The notes below the pieces were generated by a model. That model saw only the letters and a list, made by a program, of their open reading frames with translations. It ran no database searches and was not told the DNA's origin. A DNA stretch of 64,000 nt from Mycobacteroides abscessus ATCC 19977. GTDB taxonomy: Bacteria > Actinomycetota > Actinomycetes > Mycobacteriales > Mycobacteriaceae. The position numbers and the translations under genes are program-made. The DNA lies in the NCBI RefSeq assembly GCF_000069185.1, contig NC_010397.1, forward strand, positions 310,001-374,000. The letters run 5' to 3'. Of the stretch, positions 54,765 through 64,000 are shown piece after piece. Each line of letters starts with the position of its first letter. Within the stretch, counting starts at the first letter, position 1.

Positions 54765-56015
54765 ATGGCCACCACGGCGACGGAGGCTGACACAGGCCGA
54801 ACCCTGTCGGGGCACGACGAGGCTGCCGAGCACATCGCTCGGCAGGCCTTCGCCGACGCGCAGGTCGGTGCGGTGGGTCTGGAGCTGGAATCTCATACCG
54901 TCGAGCTGACTGCTCCGCACCGCAGAATCACCTGGAACCGGTTGCGTGAGGTCGGGGACTCGGTTCCTGACCTGCCCGGGTCCAGTGCGATTACCTTTGA
55001 GCCCGGCGGTGCCGTCGAGCTCTCCGGCCCCCCATGTTCCGACGTCTGGTCCGCCATCTCCTCGATGCGGGCCGACCACGAGATCTTGACCGCGGTGTAT
55101 CGCGGTGCCGGGATCGCGCTCGCCAGTTTGGGCACCGACCCGCTGCGCAGACCCGAGCGCGTGAATCCCGGAGCCCGGTATGTGGCGATGGAGAGGCATT
55201 TCGGCGCCGCCGGATATGGCGAGACCGCGCTGCAGATGATGACCTGCACGGCGTCACTGCAGGTCAATGTGCAATCCGGGACTCCGCGCCAGTGGCGGGA
55301 CAGGTTTGTCCTGGCGCAGCGGATCGGTCCGACGATGGCGGCGCTATCGGCATCCTCACCGATGCTCACCGGTCGCCCTACCGGTCGCCGGAACACCCGG
55401 CAATGGATCTGGGACAACTTGGATCCGCGGCGCTGCGCCCCCGTCGAGATCGGTGTCGACCCCACCGAATCCTGGGTCGAATATGCCCTGCGGGCGCCGG
55501 TTATGTTGGTGCGAAACAAGGATGGCGCCGACGCGGTTGTCACCCGTGTGCCCTTCCAATCCTGGGTCGACGGGACTATGCCGCTTGCGGGACGCGCCCC
55601 GACGACCGAAGACCTCGACTACCACCTGACCACATTGTTTCCCCCGGTACGGCCGCGCCGCTGGTTGGAACTGCGCTATCTGGACGCCGCACCGGACTGG
55701 TGGTGGCCCGCCCTGGCGTTTACGGCGGTCGCCGCGTTGGATGATCCGCAGGTCGCGGATATTGCGGCGGAGATAGCAGAACCGGTGGGCAACGCATGGG
55801 GCGTGGCCGCACGAATCGGCCTGGAGGATCCTGCCCTGCACGCCGCCGCGCACAGACTGGTGTCGGCCGCGTGCGCGGTGGCGCCGCCCGAGTTGGCCAC
55901 CGACATGGAGTTCTTGCTCGAACGAGTCGAGCAAGGTCGATGTCCGGCAGATGATTTCATCGACAATGTCACAGAATACGGTGTGGAGAAGGCCTTTTCG
56001 GGGGCAATCGGATGA
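54765..56015 (+). CDS. egtA: Ergothioneine biosynthesis glutamate-cysteine ligase EgtA
   Basis: Makes gamma-glutamylcysteine for ergothioneine. The 416-residue GCS2-type ligase has [12 protein letters not shown] (metal Glu), [47 protein letters not shown] and [20 protein letters not shown] 54765 follows GGAGAG. It is the first of five genes with 4-bp or near overlaps. Mycobacteria make no glutathione, so this ligase serves ergothioneine. Confidence 0.93.
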   Translation: MATTATEADTGRTLSGHDEAAEHIARQAFADAQVGAVGLELESHTVELTAPHRRITWNRLREVGDSVPDLPGSSAITFEPGGAVELSGPPCSDVWSAISSMRADHEILTAVYRGAGIALASLGTDPLRRPERVNPGARYVAMERHFGAAGYGETALQMMTCTASLQVNVQSGTPRQWRDRFVLAQRIGPTMAALSASSPMLTGRPTGRRNTRQWIWDNLDPRRCAPVEIGVDPTESWVEYALRAPVMLVRNKDGADAVVTRVPFQSWVDGTMPLAGRAPTTEDLDYHLTTLFPPVRPRRWLELRYLDAAPDWWWPALAFTAVAALDDPQVADIAAEIAEPVGNAWGVAARIGLEDPALHAAAHRLVSAACAVAPPELATDMEFLLERVEQGRCPADDFIDNVTEYGVEKAFSGAIG

Positions 56016-57295
56016 GTCGTGATGAGTTGGCGCGCGACCTTGAGGCGGCGCGGATGCGGACGCTGACGATTACCGACCACGACGACGCCGAGTTGCATCG
56101 CCAATACGACCCGCTGATGAGTCCGTTGGTGTGGGACTTGGCGCATATCGGGCAGCAAGAAGAGCTGTGGCTGCTGCGCGGCGGAGATCCCCGCAGGCCG
56201 GGGATGCTGCCCGGTGAGATCGAGTCTCTGTATGACGCATTCCGTCATACCCGGGCCAGCAGAGTGCAGCTACCGCTGTTGTCGCCGGCGCAGGCGCGCG
56301 CCTTCTGTCATGAGGTACGGGGCCGGGTCTTGGACAGGCTTGAGGCGCTGCCTTCCGACGGTTCGGCCCGGGCAGAAGAGTTCGTGTACGCGATGGTGCT
56401 GAGCCATGAACACCAACATGACGAAACTATGATGCAGGCCTTATCGATTCGCCATGGGGCCGCGCTGCTGGAGGCCGTCGACCCGGTGCCGCCGGGGCGG
56501 CCCGGTGTCGCGGGAACCTCGGTGCTGGTACCGGAGGGGCCGTTCGTGCTGGGCGTCGACGCCGTTGACGAGCCGTTCTCGCTGGACAACGAACGGCCGG
56601 CACATGTGGTGCATCTCAGGGGTTTCCGCATCGGCACGGTCCCGGTAACCAATGCCGAGTGGTTGGCATTCATGGCAGACGGCGGATATCGCCGTCAGGA
56701 ACTTTGGACCGAGATCGGGTGGGCGCATCGGTGTGCCGAAGCACTGACGGCGCCCAAGTTCTGGAACCAAGGCGGCACGCTCACCCGTTTCGGGCGCGAG
56801 CTACAGATCGTGCCCGACGAACCGGTACAACATGTCACCTTTCACGAGGCGCAGGCCTACGCATCCTGGGCCGGGGCCCGGTTGCCGACAGAGGCCGAGT
56901 GGGAGAAGGCGTGCGTGTGGGATCCGGAAATCGGTGCACGACGGCGGTTTCCGTGGGGTGCGGAGGCCCCGGCCCGTGATCGGGCCAATCTCGGCGGCGG
57001 TGCGCTGGGGCCGGCGCCGGTAGGTGCGTATCCGGAGTCCGCATCGGCCTATGGTGCTGAACAGATGCTCGGCGATGTGTGGGAGTGGACGACGTCCCCG
57101 CTGCGGCCGTGGCCTGGATTCACCCCGATGATCTATCAGCAATACAGCGAACCGTTTTTTGACGGTGACTACCGTGTGCTGCGCGGGGGTTCATGGGCAG
57201 TGGCGCGCGAGATCATGCGGCCCAGCTTCCGGAATTGGGATCACCCGGTCCGGCGCCAGATCTTCAGTGGTCTTCGTCTGGCCTGGGATATCTAG
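56012..57295 (+). CDS. egtB: Hercynine oxygenase EgtB
   Basis: Non-haem iron sulfoxide synthase joining gamma-glutamylcysteine to hercynine. The N-terminal DinB_2 domain holds the iron ligands H45 ([11 protein letters not shown]), H132 and H136 of the HX3HXE motif (SHEHQHDE). The C-terminal FGE-sulfatase domain includes [48 protein letters not shown] and [11 protein letters not shown] overlaps the egtA stop. Confidence 0.95.
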   Translation: MSRDELARDLEAARMRTLTITDHDDAELHRQYDPLMSPLVWDLAHIGQQEELWLLRGGDPRRPGMLPGEIESLYDAFRHTRASRVQLPLLSPAQARAFCHEVRGRVLDRLEALPSDGSARAEEFVYAMVLSHEHQHDETMMQALSIRHGAALLEAVDPVPPGRPGVAGTSVLVPEGPFVLGVDAVDEPFSLDNERPAHVVHLRGFRIGTVPVTNAEWLAFMADGGYRRQELWTEIGWAHRCAEALTAPKFWNQGGTLTRFGRELQIVPDEPVQHVTFHEAQAYASWAGARLPTEAEWEKACVWDPEIGARRRFPWGAEAPARDRANLGGGALGPAPVGAYPESASAYGAEQMLGDVWEWTTSPLRPWPGFTPMIYQQYSEPFFDGDYRVLRGGSWAVAREIMRPSFRNWDHPVRRQIFSGLRLAWDI

Positions 57296-57296
57296 C

Positions 57297-57977
57297 ATGT
57301 GCCGTCATCTAGGCTGGCTGGGCGCGCCGCGTTCGTTGTCTTCGCTCATGCTTGAGCCCCCGCATGGGCTTGTGGTGCAGTCATATTCACCACGACGCCA
57401 GAAACACGGACTGGTGAATGCAGACGGTTGGGGCGCCGGATTCTTCGCCGAAGGTGCGTCTCGCCGGTGGCGTAGCGCACGGCCGCTGTGGGGCGATGCG
57501 TCCTTCGCCTCGGTGGCACCGGTACTGCGGAGCGGATGTGTAGTGGCCGCGGTCCGGTCCGCCAGCGTGGGAATGCCCATCGAGGAGACGGCGGCGGCGC
57601 CTTTCACGGATGGGACATGGCTCCTGTCGCACAATGGAATAGTCGATCGGGGTGCGGTCGGCGAGGCGTTCGGTGCCGAATCGGTGGTGGACAGTGCGAT
57701 CCTGGCGGCGCGGATATTCGCCTCGGGTGTGCAAAATCTGGGGGAGACGGTGCGGCAGATCGGCGCCGCGGACCCGGGCGCACGATTGAATATCTTGGCG
57801 GCCAACGGAAATGAGTTGGTGGCCACGACATGGGGTGACACCCTGTCGATTCTGGAGGCTGCCGACGGTGTCGTGGTGGCTAGCGAACCGTACGACGACG
57901 ACCCGTCCTGGGTCGACATCCCGGACCGGCGACTGGTGCGGGTGCGCGATGGGAAGGTGGAAATAGAAGGATTATGA
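57297..57977 (+). CDS. egtC: Gamma-glutamyl hercynylcysteine sulfoxide hydrolase EgtC
   Basis: Ntn-type class II amidohydrolase that removes the glutamyl group. ATG 57297 begins [11 protein letters not shown], so C2 becomes the N-terminal nucleophile; [10 protein letters not shown] and [19 protein letters not shown] are the conserved glutaminase segments. 226 residues. It begins 1 nt after the egtB stop; a longer frame into egtB is a shadow. Confidence 0.95.
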   Translation: MCRHLGWLGAPRSLSSLMLEPPHGLVVQSYSPRRQKHGLVNADGWGAGFFAEGASRRWRSARPLWGDASFASVAPVLRSGCVVAAVRSASVGMPIEETAAAPFTDGTWLLSHNGIVDRGAVGEAFGAESVVDSAILAARIFASGVQNLGETVRQIGAADPGARLNILAANGNELVATTWGDTLSILEAADGVVVASEPYDDDPSWVDIPDRRLVRVRDGKVEIEGL

Positions 57978-58942
57978 CTCCGTTGCCCCCCATGACTCTC
58001 GAGAATCACCTGGCCTCCGGTGCGGCCGCAGCGGCGCTGCGGCGCGACGTGCGGCAGGGTTTGACCGCGAAGGCGAAATCGCTTCCTCCTAAATGGTTTT
58101 ATGACGAGGCAGGTAGCGATCTGTTCGACGAGATCACCCGCCTCCCGGAGTACTATCCGACGCGGACCGAGGCGGGGCTGCTGCGCGCCCACGCCGCAGA
58201 TATCGCGGCGGCGTGCGGTGCCGACACCCTGGTCGAGCTGGGCAGCGGCACCTCCGAGAAGACGCGGATGCTGCTGGATGCGTTGGACCCCAACACGTTC
58301 ATACCGTTCGATGTGGATTCCGGGGTATTGAGGGCGGCGGGTGATGCGTTGGTCGCGGAGTATCCGGGGATGAGTGTGCGGGCTGTCTGCGGCGACTTCG
58401 AGAAGGATCTCGCGCGCATACCGCGGGAGGGGCGGCGCCTGGTGGCTTTTCTCGGATCGACGATAGGGAATCTGACTGCAGAACCACGGGCGCGCTTCCT
58501 GGCGGACGTCGCGGCGACACTGCAATCCGGTGAGATGCTGCTGTTGGGAACGGATTTGGTCAAGGACGCGGAGCGGCTGGTACGCGCCTACGACGACAGC
58601 GCGGGTGTGACCGCCGCCTTCAACCGAAACGTGCTGGCGGTGATCAACCGCGAACTGGACGCCGACTTTGATCTGGACGCGTTCGATCATGTGGCGCGGT
58701 GGAACGGCGACGAAGAACGGATGGAGATGTGGTTGCGCTCGGTACGCGATCAGCGGATCACCATCGAAGCTCTGGATTTGTCGGTAGATTTCGAGGCGGG
58801 GGAGATGATGCTGACCGAGGTGTCCTGTAAGTTCCGGCGCGAGGGTGTGGCGCGCGAACTGGCCGCCGCGGGCCTGCGACAGACACATTGGTGGACCGAC
58901 GATGCCGATGATTTCGGGCTGTCGCTTGCGGTGAAGGAATGA
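57974..58942 (+). CDS. egtD: Histidine N-alpha-methyltransferase EgtD
   Basis: Trimethylates histidine to hercynine with SAM. The 322-residue protein has [28 protein letters not shown], the SAM motif [28 protein letters not shown] and [12 protein letters not shown] overlaps the egtC stop (ATGA). Confidence 0.96.
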   Translation: MTPLPPMTLENHLASGAAAAALRRDVRQGLTAKAKSLPPKWFYDEAGSDLFDEITRLPEYYPTRTEAGLLRAHAADIAAACGADTLVELGSGTSEKTRMLLDALDPNTFIPFDVDSGVLRAAGDALVAEYPGMSVRAVCGDFEKDLARIPREGRRLVAFLGSTIGNLTAEPRARFLADVAATLQSGEMLLLGTDLVKDAERLVRAYDDSAGVTAAFNRNVLAVINRELDADFDLDAFDHVARWNGDEERMEMWLRSVRDQRITIEALDLSVDFEAGEMMLTEVSCKFRREGVARELAAAGLRQTHWWTDDADDFGLSLAVKE

Positions 58943-60021
58943 GCCTGCGCGACCGGTGGCGGCACGCCCGTCCGCCGGTGCTGGGTGTACACCTCGATTC
59001 GGCTGCCTGCTCGCGCCAGAGTATCGAGACTCTTCGTGCGGTGGCCCAGCACGCCGAGCATGAGGCGCAGATCGGCGGATACGTCGCGCAGGAGGCGGCG
59101 ACACCGGTTCTGGAGGCGGGGCGTGCCGCGGTCCGTCAGCTGACGGGTATGCCCGAGGCTCACGTGCAGTTCACCACCGGAGCGGCCGACGCACTGCGTA
59201 CACTGTTGCAGGCCTGGCCCGCCGATTCCGGGCGGGTAGTTGCCTGCCTGCCGGGGGAATTCGGTCCGAATCTGATGATCATGAACCACTTTGGATTCAC
59301 CCCGGTGTGGCTGCCGGTCGACGGGGATGGCCGGGCCGATGTCGACGGGATCGAGGTGTTTCTTCGGCACGAGAAGATCGACCTGCTGCATCTCACCGTC
59401 GTGGGCAGCCACCGCGGCACCGTACAGCCTGCCGCCGAGGTGGTGGCGCTGGCGCGCGCGGCCGGGGTGCCCGTCGTCGTCGACGCCGCACAGGCCCTGG
59501 GGCATATCGACTGCACGTATGGGGCGGATGCCATGTATGCACCGTCGCGTAAATGGTTGGCGGGTCCGCGCGGGGTCGGTGTGCTTGCGGTCAATCCTGT
59601 TCTTGAGCACCTGCTTCCGCAGTGGGCGGGCCATGTCGAGGCGCATGTCGCGGGCTGGGTGGGATTGTCGGTCGCGGTCGGCCAGCATTTGGCCGCGGGC
59701 CCGGGGCAGATTCAGGGGGCTTTGGCCGAACGCGGACGAGCGGCCCGAAAGATACTGGGGGAGTTGAAGGATTGGCGCGTCATCGAATCCGTCGACGAGC
59801 CCAGCGCCATCACCACGCTGGAGCCCGTCGGGGACATCGACGTTATTGCCGTGCGGGCGCGTCTTATCGAGGAACACGCGATCGTGACCACGGGGGCCGA
59901 GATGGTACGTGCACCGTTCGAGATGACCAAGCCGGTGCTGCGGGTCAGTCCGCACGTCGATGGGACCGACGAGGAGCTGGAACTGCTGGCAGGGGTGCTT
60001 GCCTCAGCTCGTCGAGTGTGA
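58939..60021 (+). CDS. egtE: PLP-dependent ergothioneine C-S lyase EgtE
   Basis: Cleaves hercynylcysteine sulfoxide to ergothioneine. A 360-residue class V aminotransferase fold: D182 and Q185 ([12 protein letters not shown]) contact the cofactor and K205 ([12 protein letters not shown]) is the PLP lysine. ATG overlaps egtD (ATGA). It completes the operon; a hairpin follows. Confidence 0.93.
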   Translation: MSLRDRWRHARPPVLGVHLDSAACSRQSIETLRAVAQHAEHEAQIGGYVAQEAATPVLEAGRAAVRQLTGMPEAHVQFTTGAADALRTLLQAWPADSGRVVACLPGEFGPNLMIMNHFGFTPVWLPVDGDGRADVDGIEVFLRHEKIDLLHLTVVGSHRGTVQPAAEVVALARAAGVPVVVDAAQALGHIDCTYGADAMYAPSRKWLAGPRGVGVLAVNPVLEHLLPQWAGHVEAHVAGWVGLSVAVGQHLAAGPGQIQGALAERGRAARKILGELKDWRVIESVDEPSAITTLEPVGDIDVIAVRARLIEEHAIVTTGAEMVRAPFEMTKPVLRVSPHVDGTDEELELLAGVLASARRV

Positions 60022-60024
60022 CGG

Positions 60025-60056
60025 CACGCAGAGGATCTGGCCGAAATGTCTGCGTG
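60025..60056 (+). terminator. Hairpin after egtE
   Basis: CACGCAGA (60025-60032) and TCTGCGTG (60049-60056) form a perfect 8-bp stem with a 16-nt loop, 4 bp after the egtE stop and between convergent genes. No T tract follows, so it may be a weak terminator. Confidence 0.5.
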
Positions 60057-60073
60057 GGGTTACATTCGCGTTG

Positions 60074-61555
60074 TTAGATCAGCTCCCAGGTGTGTACCGG
60101 TTCGTTGGAATGCATGTGCGCGCAATACTTCCGGAGCATCTCGGTGAGAGCTTGTTTGCGGTTCAGTCCGCGCCTCTCCAATGCGCTGACCGTCCGCGTC
60201 TGCCACGCGGCGCCGTTGATGCCCGACTTCGCACGTGCCTCGATGACGCCGAGATAGCGGTCACGCACTTGCGGCGCCACTCCCCAGCGCCGCAACCCCT
60301 CATGAGCCATCGGCAGCAGGTATCGCAGCGTCAATTCGTCGGCGGTGATCTCACCAACTCCGGGCCAGTAGAGCTTGGCCGACGTGCCGTGCCGCGCTCC
60401 TGACAGGAAATTGTCATGTGCGGCACTGAAAGTCATCTTTGTCCACACCGGGCGGTCATCCTCGGACAGCGACCGCAGCGCGCCGTAATAGAACGCGGCA
60501 TTGGCCATCACATCGATCACCGATGGCCCGGCGGGTAGCACCCGATTTTCCACACGCAGATGCGGGGTGCCGTTGACCACGTCGTAGATCGGCCGGTTCC
60601 ACCGATAGACGGTTCCGTTGTGCAGCCGCAGCTCCTGAAGCCGGGGCGCCCGCCCGGCCGCGAGTTCGGCGACAGGGTCCTCGTCGGAGATCTCGGGTAG
60701 CAGCGACGGGAAATAGAGGACGTTCTCTTCGAAGAGGTCGAAGATCGAGGTGATCCAGCGCTCGCCGAACCACACCCGCGGCCGTACTCCCTGCACCTTG
60801 AGCTCCTGTGGCCGGGTGTCGGTGGATTGGGTGAAAAGCTCGATACGCGTCTCGGCCCACAAGGACTTGCCGAAGAAGAACGGAGAGTTGGCAGCCAGCG
60901 CCAGCTGCGGCCCCGCCAGTGCCTGGGCGGCATTCCAATTGGCGGCAAAGTCGTCGGGCGCCACCTGCAGGTGCAGCTGAATGCTGGTGCACGCCGATTC
61001 CGGGGCTATGGACGGTGACCTGACGCTGAGCCGCTCCGTGCCGGCGATGTCGATTTGCATGTCCTCACCGCGGGCGGAGAACACGGCATCGTTCAGTGCC
61101 CGATACCGGGAGGAGGGGCTCATCCATGCGCCATCGAGATTTTCGGGCATCACCGTCGGCAGGATCCCGATCATCACGATATGCGCGCCGCGCTCACCGG
61201 CCCGCTGCTCGGCGGCGTTGAGGCTGGCCCGCACGTCCTCCTCAAGTTCGAGGGCCGCCGAACCCGGCAGGGCGCGGGGCGGCACATTCATCTCGATGTT
61301 GTAGGCGCCCAGCTCCGTTTGAAAGGCGGGGTCGGCGATCGAGGCGAGTACCTCGGTGTTCGTCATCGCGGGCTGATAATTGCCGTCTACGAGGTTGAAC
61401 TCGATTTCCAAGCCGGTCAACGGCCGCTCGAAGTCAAACCGGGACTCGGCGAGCATCGTCTCGAACACGTCCAGACAGTTCTGCACCTTGGTGCGATAGG
61501 CCCGGCGGTGCTCACCGGTGAACTGGGTGCGCGCCACTTCGTCGCCCATGGTCAT
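60074..61555 (-). CDS. GCS2-family carboxylate-amine ligase
   Basis: A 493-residue protein of the glutamate-cysteine ligase family 2. LTGLEIEFNLVDGNYQPAMT carries the metal Glu, AYNIEMNVPPRAL and HLQVAPDDFAANWNAAQALA are active-site segments, and LRVENRVLPAGPSVIDVMAN holds an Arg-Glu pair. It is longer than EgtA and unlike it in sequence. ATG 61555 has GGGG 6 nt upstream. It converges with egtE. The acceptor amine is unknown; a related gene (Rv3698, from memory) lies near egt in M. tuberculosis. A 7-bp stem (CCGGGTG/CACCCGG, 61581-61603) lies in its leader. Confidence 0.8.
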   Translation of the reverse strand: MTMGDEVARTQFTGEHRRAYRTKVQNCLDVFETMLAESRFDFERPLTGLEIEFNLVDGNYQPAMTNTEVLASIADPAFQTELGAYNIEMNVPPRALPGSAALELEEDVRASLNAAEQRAGERGAHIVMIGILPTVMPENLDGAWMSPSSRYRALNDAVFSARGEDMQIDIAGTERLSVRSPSIAPESACTSIQLHLQVAPDDFAANWNAAQALAGPQLALAANSPFFFGKSLWAETRIELFTQSTDTRPQELKVQGVRPRVWFGERWITSIFDLFEENVLYFPSLLPEISDEDPVAELAAGRAPRLQELRLHNGTVYRWNRPIYDVVNGTPHLRVENRVLPAGPSVIDVMANAAFYYGALRSLSEDDRPVWTKMTFSAAHDNFLSGARHGTSAKLYWPGVGEITADELTLRYLLPMAHEGLRRWGVAPQVRDRYLGVIEARAKSGINGAAWQTRTVSALERRGLNRKQALTEMLRKYCAHMHSNEPVHTWELI

Positions 61556-61742
61556 ATTCTTCCCCAACCGGCGGCGTGCACCGGGTGGTTTGCTCGCACC
61601 CGGCCTCGAGGATTAGCCGAAAAAAGGTTGAAAAACATGGAACCGAATCAGCAGTAGCGCCGTCGTATCTGATCAGAGGCACATTCCGGCGATGAACCGC
61701 GCCGTCACGTGCGCGCAGGACCGGTTCCTTGGGGAGGTATCT

Positions 61743-62042
61743 ATGAACGACACCATGAAGGCCAACGGTGCCGAGATGGCGCGGTTGGCCAGCCGGGTAG
61801 CAGGACGCGCCAAGGACGCATTTCCCGAGGTCGACTTCGAGGCGGCGGCCAACGCCGTGGCGGGCACCGAGTTCGCCGAGGTGCTGCGCGCGGTTAGCGC
61901 GGCCCTCAAGCGCGCCGGGGGCGGGGCGTCCGCGCGCATCGAGAGCATCTCGAACTTTGTTCAGAACAGCTCGGGTTCGTTGACGACCCAGGATGCCATC
62001 AACGGTCGTCAGGTAACCAGGGCCGGGGAGGTCCGGCTGTGA
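61743..62042 (+). CDS. Small ESX-associated (EspC/WXG100-like) protein
   Basis: A 99-residue helical protein (MNDTMKANGAEMARLASRVA, FEAAANAVAGTEFAEVLRAV, ISNFVQNSSGSLTTQDAING) with the size and helix pattern of EspC/DUF2580 or WXG100-like partners. A strict WXG is not present. GGGGAGG precedes ATG 61743. It overlaps the next gene by 4 bp (GTGA), the arrangement of a secretion partner and its effector. Confidence 0.6.
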   Translation: MNDTMKANGAEMARLASRVAGRAKDAFPEVDFEAAANAVAGTEFAEVLRAVSAALKRAGGGASARIESISNFVQNSSGSLTTQDAINGRQVTRAGEVRL

Positions 62043-63199
62043 GACCGACAATTTCGCAGCTGCGCGCGTGGGACGTCGCCAATCTGGACGCGGCCGCCAA
62101 AGCCATCGAAGACGCCAGCAAGAACCTGGATCTGTCCATTGACGGAGTGGTCCGGGACCTGGACTCGGCCGAGTCCTTCTGGAAGGGCAAGGCCTTCCAA
62201 TCCGCCTACGACCAGGCGTCGAACGAACAGTCCTCGACCAACCGGCTCTCGTTCGCGATCAGCAATGTCGCCGAGGCCGTTCGTGGCGGGCACTCGGCGC
62301 TTACTGCGGCGCGCGACAAGGTGATGTTGCTGGTGGATGAGGCAACCTCCAAGGGGCTGCACGTTGCCGACGACGGCACCGTCACCGCGCCCGAGGGCAA
62401 CAGGGAGCTGCAGGCGGAGGCCCGGCGGTTGACCGACGCAATCCGGCAGGCGCTGAAATCACTGGAAGAAGCCGATCGCACCTCGTCGAACGATCTGCGT
62501 AAGGCCTCGGCGAGTGTCGATGCGGAGCACAACTCAGCCAGCACCCAGCCCGCGGCATTCATGCCTGCCAGCAGCGGAGGCGCGGCAAGCGGTTCCATGA
62601 AGGCCGGTAGCGGTGGATTCAGCGGCGGAGGTTTCGGCGGTGGCAGTGGGGGCGGCCACGGTGGCGGTTTCGGTGGTGGCCATGGTGGAGGTGGAGGTGG
62701 AGGTCACAGCGTGCCCGATGGCAGCTACTCCAATACCGGTGCCCCGTCGCTGCGCCCGTCGGGCCCATCGGTGTTCATGAATCTCGACGCCGGTCAGATG
62801 GAAGTGGCTCGCAAGATCATCGAGGAAGGCCTGCGCCGCGGGCTCTCGCCCGAGGCTATTCAAATCGCCCTGGCCACCGCACTGACAGAATCGGGTCTGC
62901 GCAGTCTCGCGAACTCCTCGGTACCCGACTCGATGATGTTCCCCAATGACGGTGTGGGACATGACCATGACTCCGTCGGGCCCTTCCAGCAGCGCCAAAG
63001 TTGGGGTGCGACAGCAGATTTGATGGATCCGACGAAGTCGGCCGGTAAGTTCTACGACCAGCTGGTCAAGGTGTCGGGCTGGCAGGACATGAGCGTTGCC
63101 CAAGCCGCGCAGTCAGTTCAGCGTTCCGCCTTCCCCGACGCCTATGCCAAGTACGAGGCACAGGCGGCCCAGATCTTCCATCAGGTCACCGGCCGATAG
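62039..63199 (+). CDS. ESX-type secreted protein with lysozyme-like C-terminal domain
   Basis: A 386-residue protein in three parts. Residues 1-165 are helical with a WXG motif (SFWKGKAF, W48-G50), like WXG100/LXG secretion domains. Residues 178-224 are a Gly-rich linker with GGGFGGGHGGG repeats. Residues 245-385 resemble lysozyme-like/transglycosylase domains of actinobacterial proteins: GLSPEAIQIALATALTESGL with probable catalytic E284, then DSVGPFQQRQSWGATADLMD and KFYDQLVKVSGWQDMSVAQA. There is no signal peptide, so export by a type VII system is likely. Starts at GTG 62039 inside the preceding stop. Confidence 0.68.
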   Translation: MRPTISQLRAWDVANLDAAAKAIEDASKNLDLSIDGVVRDLDSAESFWKGKAFQSAYDQASNEQSSTNRLSFAISNVAEAVRGGHSALTAARDKVMLLVDEATSKGLHVADDGTVTAPEGNRELQAEARRLTDAIRQALKSLEEADRTSSNDLRKASASVDAEHNSASTQPAAFMPASSGGAASGSMKAGSGGFSGGGFGGGSGGGHGGGFGGGHGGGGGGGHSVPDGSYSNTGAPSLRPSGPSVFMNLDAGQMEVARKIIEEGLRRGLSPEAIQIALATALTESGLRSLANSSVPDSMMFPNDGVGHDHDSVGPFQQRQSWGATADLMDPTKSAGKFYDQLVKVSGWQDMSVAQAAQSVQRSAFPDAYAKYEAQAAQIFHQVTGR

Positions 63200-63231
63200 C
63201 CACCTGTCGACTCTCCTGACTGTGGTGCAAT

Positions 63232-63245
63232 GTGGGCATGCCCAC
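63232..63245. promoter_or_regulatory. Palindrome at the start of the last TetR gene
   Basis: GTGGGCATGCCCAC is a perfect 14-bp inverted repeat that contains the ATG at 63238. It could be an autoregulatory operator or simply a hairpin at the translation start. Confidence 0.35.
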
Positions 63246-63849
63246 GCCGCGACGCACCCAGGAGGAGCGTTCGGCAGCGATGCGGGCGCGGTTGCTTGAG
63301 GCGACCATCGACTGCTTGGTCGAGTTCGGCTACTCCGGCACCACCACGTCGCGCATCGCGAGTCGCGCCGGGGCGACGCGCGGGGCCCTGATTCACCACT
63401 TCCAGTCCAAGTCGGAGCTGATGGCTGAATCGGTGCGCCACCTCGCGTTCAAGCGCACCCAGGCGGTGCTCGAAGAGCTGATGGCCATGGATCAATCGGC
63501 GGATCCGATCGAGCGGTATCTCGACGTGCTGTGGCGGATTCACCAGGGACCGTTGTTCATCGCGGTGGTGGAACTGCTTATCGCGGCACGGACCGAGCCG
63601 GATCTACGTGTGCATCTGGACCAGTTCGAAAAGATAGTGCTGCACAACCTGTCGGCGCTCAACGTGCTCGGCGACGATGACGTGGGCTCGCCGAAAGAGC
63701 GGCGTGACCTCGGCCTGCTCGCCATGGACATCATTCGTGGCCTGCTTGTCAGCAGCCTGACCGCATCCCAGGAAACCCGCGACCGCCGCTGGTCGCGCGC
63801 TAAGCACATGCTGGAGCTGCGACTTCGCGCACCCTCGCCCGAAGCATAG
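63238..63849 (+). CDS. TetR-family transcriptional regulator
   Basis: A 203-residue TetR: HTH region LLEATIDCLVEFGYSGTTTS, RIASRAGATRGALIHHFQSK and a helical C-terminal domain (ELLIAARTEPDLRVHLDQFE). ATG 63238 (MPTPRRTQEERSAAM) is used; GTG 63232 is possible. It follows the ESX-type effector by 38 bp on the same strand. The remaining 150 bp to the window end show no gene. Confidence 0.85.
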   Translation: MPTPRRTQEERSAAMRARLLEATIDCLVEFGYSGTTTSRIASRAGATRGALIHHFQSKSELMAESVRHLAFKRTQAVLEELMAMDQSADPIERYLDVLWRIHQGPLFIAVVELLIAARTEPDLRVHLDQFEKIVLHNLSALNVLGDDDVGSPKERRDLGLLAMDIIRGLLVSSLTASQETRDRRWSRAKHMLELRLRAPSPEA

Positions 63850-64000
63850 AAACAAACCGCACTGCAGGTAAATGTGGCCGCCGTTCCGGTCGTGTTTGAC
63901 GGGCATTCATCAAGGACATCGTCCGGCGCGCGCACCCTTCGAGGCACGGACAATACATTTGTACTGGACCCTTACATTCAGGATAGAACGTATGTTACGT

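Noticed and set aside
57305..59104. A 599-codon open frame antisense to egtC and egtD
   Set aside because: Arg/Pro-rich low-complexity translation, opposite well-established genes; a composition artefact.
62039..63199. Prophage tail-lysin gene
   Set aside because: The lysozyme-like domain resembles phage tape-measure ends, but no other phage gene, integrase or att site is nearby, and the WXG-type partner fits type VII secretion better.
63850..64000. Gene or promoter in the last 150 bp
   Set aside because: AT-richer sequence with possible promoter hexamers, but no frame or clear element can be supported before the window ends.

Overview
The window is high-GC actinobacterial DNA from a mycobacterium, most likely a rapid grower of the abscessus-chelonae group (Mycobacteroides); the species is inferred, not tested. 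The backbone follows the M. tuberculosis dnaX-to-egt gene order as I remember it (dnaX, cyclopropane-synthase-like and FAD genes, SRPBCC gene, ami1, ybaB, recR, gatD, murT, dnaQ, leuA, lysC, asd, DUF4185 gene, egtA-E, GCS2-like gene). Accessory blocks interrupt it. Genes are packed tightly, with many ATGA/GTGA overlaps. I saw no tRNA, rRNA, CRISPR array, insertion sequence or prophage.

0-13.9 kb: a cut lipoprotein gene; dnaX; a minus-strand run TetR - APH-type kinase - divergent enolase - FAD oxidoreductase - cyclopropane-synthase-like methyltransferase; a divergent flavin hydroxylase/enoyl-CoA hydratase pair; SRPBCC protein, amidase Ami1, YbaB, RecR; then an unusual two-gene unit with a collagen-like/GGX-repeat protein.

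13.9-26.3 kb: GatD/MurT (lipid II amidation); a Gly-rich PadR-like regulator with a doubled operator on its promoter; MarR; a kinase/acyl-CoA dehydrogenase pair resembling the two halves of ACAD10/11; DnaQ-like exonuclease; a lipoprotein serine hydrolase; a complete zinc-starvation locus (rpmB-rpmG-rpsN2-rpsR2 diverging from a COG0523 gene and rpmE2, with two Zur-like boxes); leuA with a Leu leader peptide and attenuator.

26.3-45.2 kb: two paralogous lipoproteins, the second apparently starting at ATT; TetR with an intact operator beside a decayed amine oxidase; nitroreductase; lysC (with internal beta start) and asd; a DUF4185 protein; a TPR-AAA ATPase/TPR-membrane pair; a furA remnant beside catalase; PknH-like secreted proteins; a nitronate monooxygenase with a KstR-like box; amt; an ICMT-like methyltransferase; a stand-alone CHAT-like protein.

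45.2-64 kb: three more PknH-like proteins and a PfkB kinase; an amino-sugar operon (transporter, kinase, SIS deaminase-like, short NagA); an F420-type oxidoreductase, a SnoaL-like protein and an SDR; the complete ergothioneine operon egtABCDE; a GCS2-family ligase; an ESX-type pair whose larger member carries a lysozyme-like domain; and a TetR regulator. The best candidates for undescribed biology are the enolase-like/kinase pair, the GGX/collagen-like pair, the ESX-type hydrolase pair and the CHAT-like protein.
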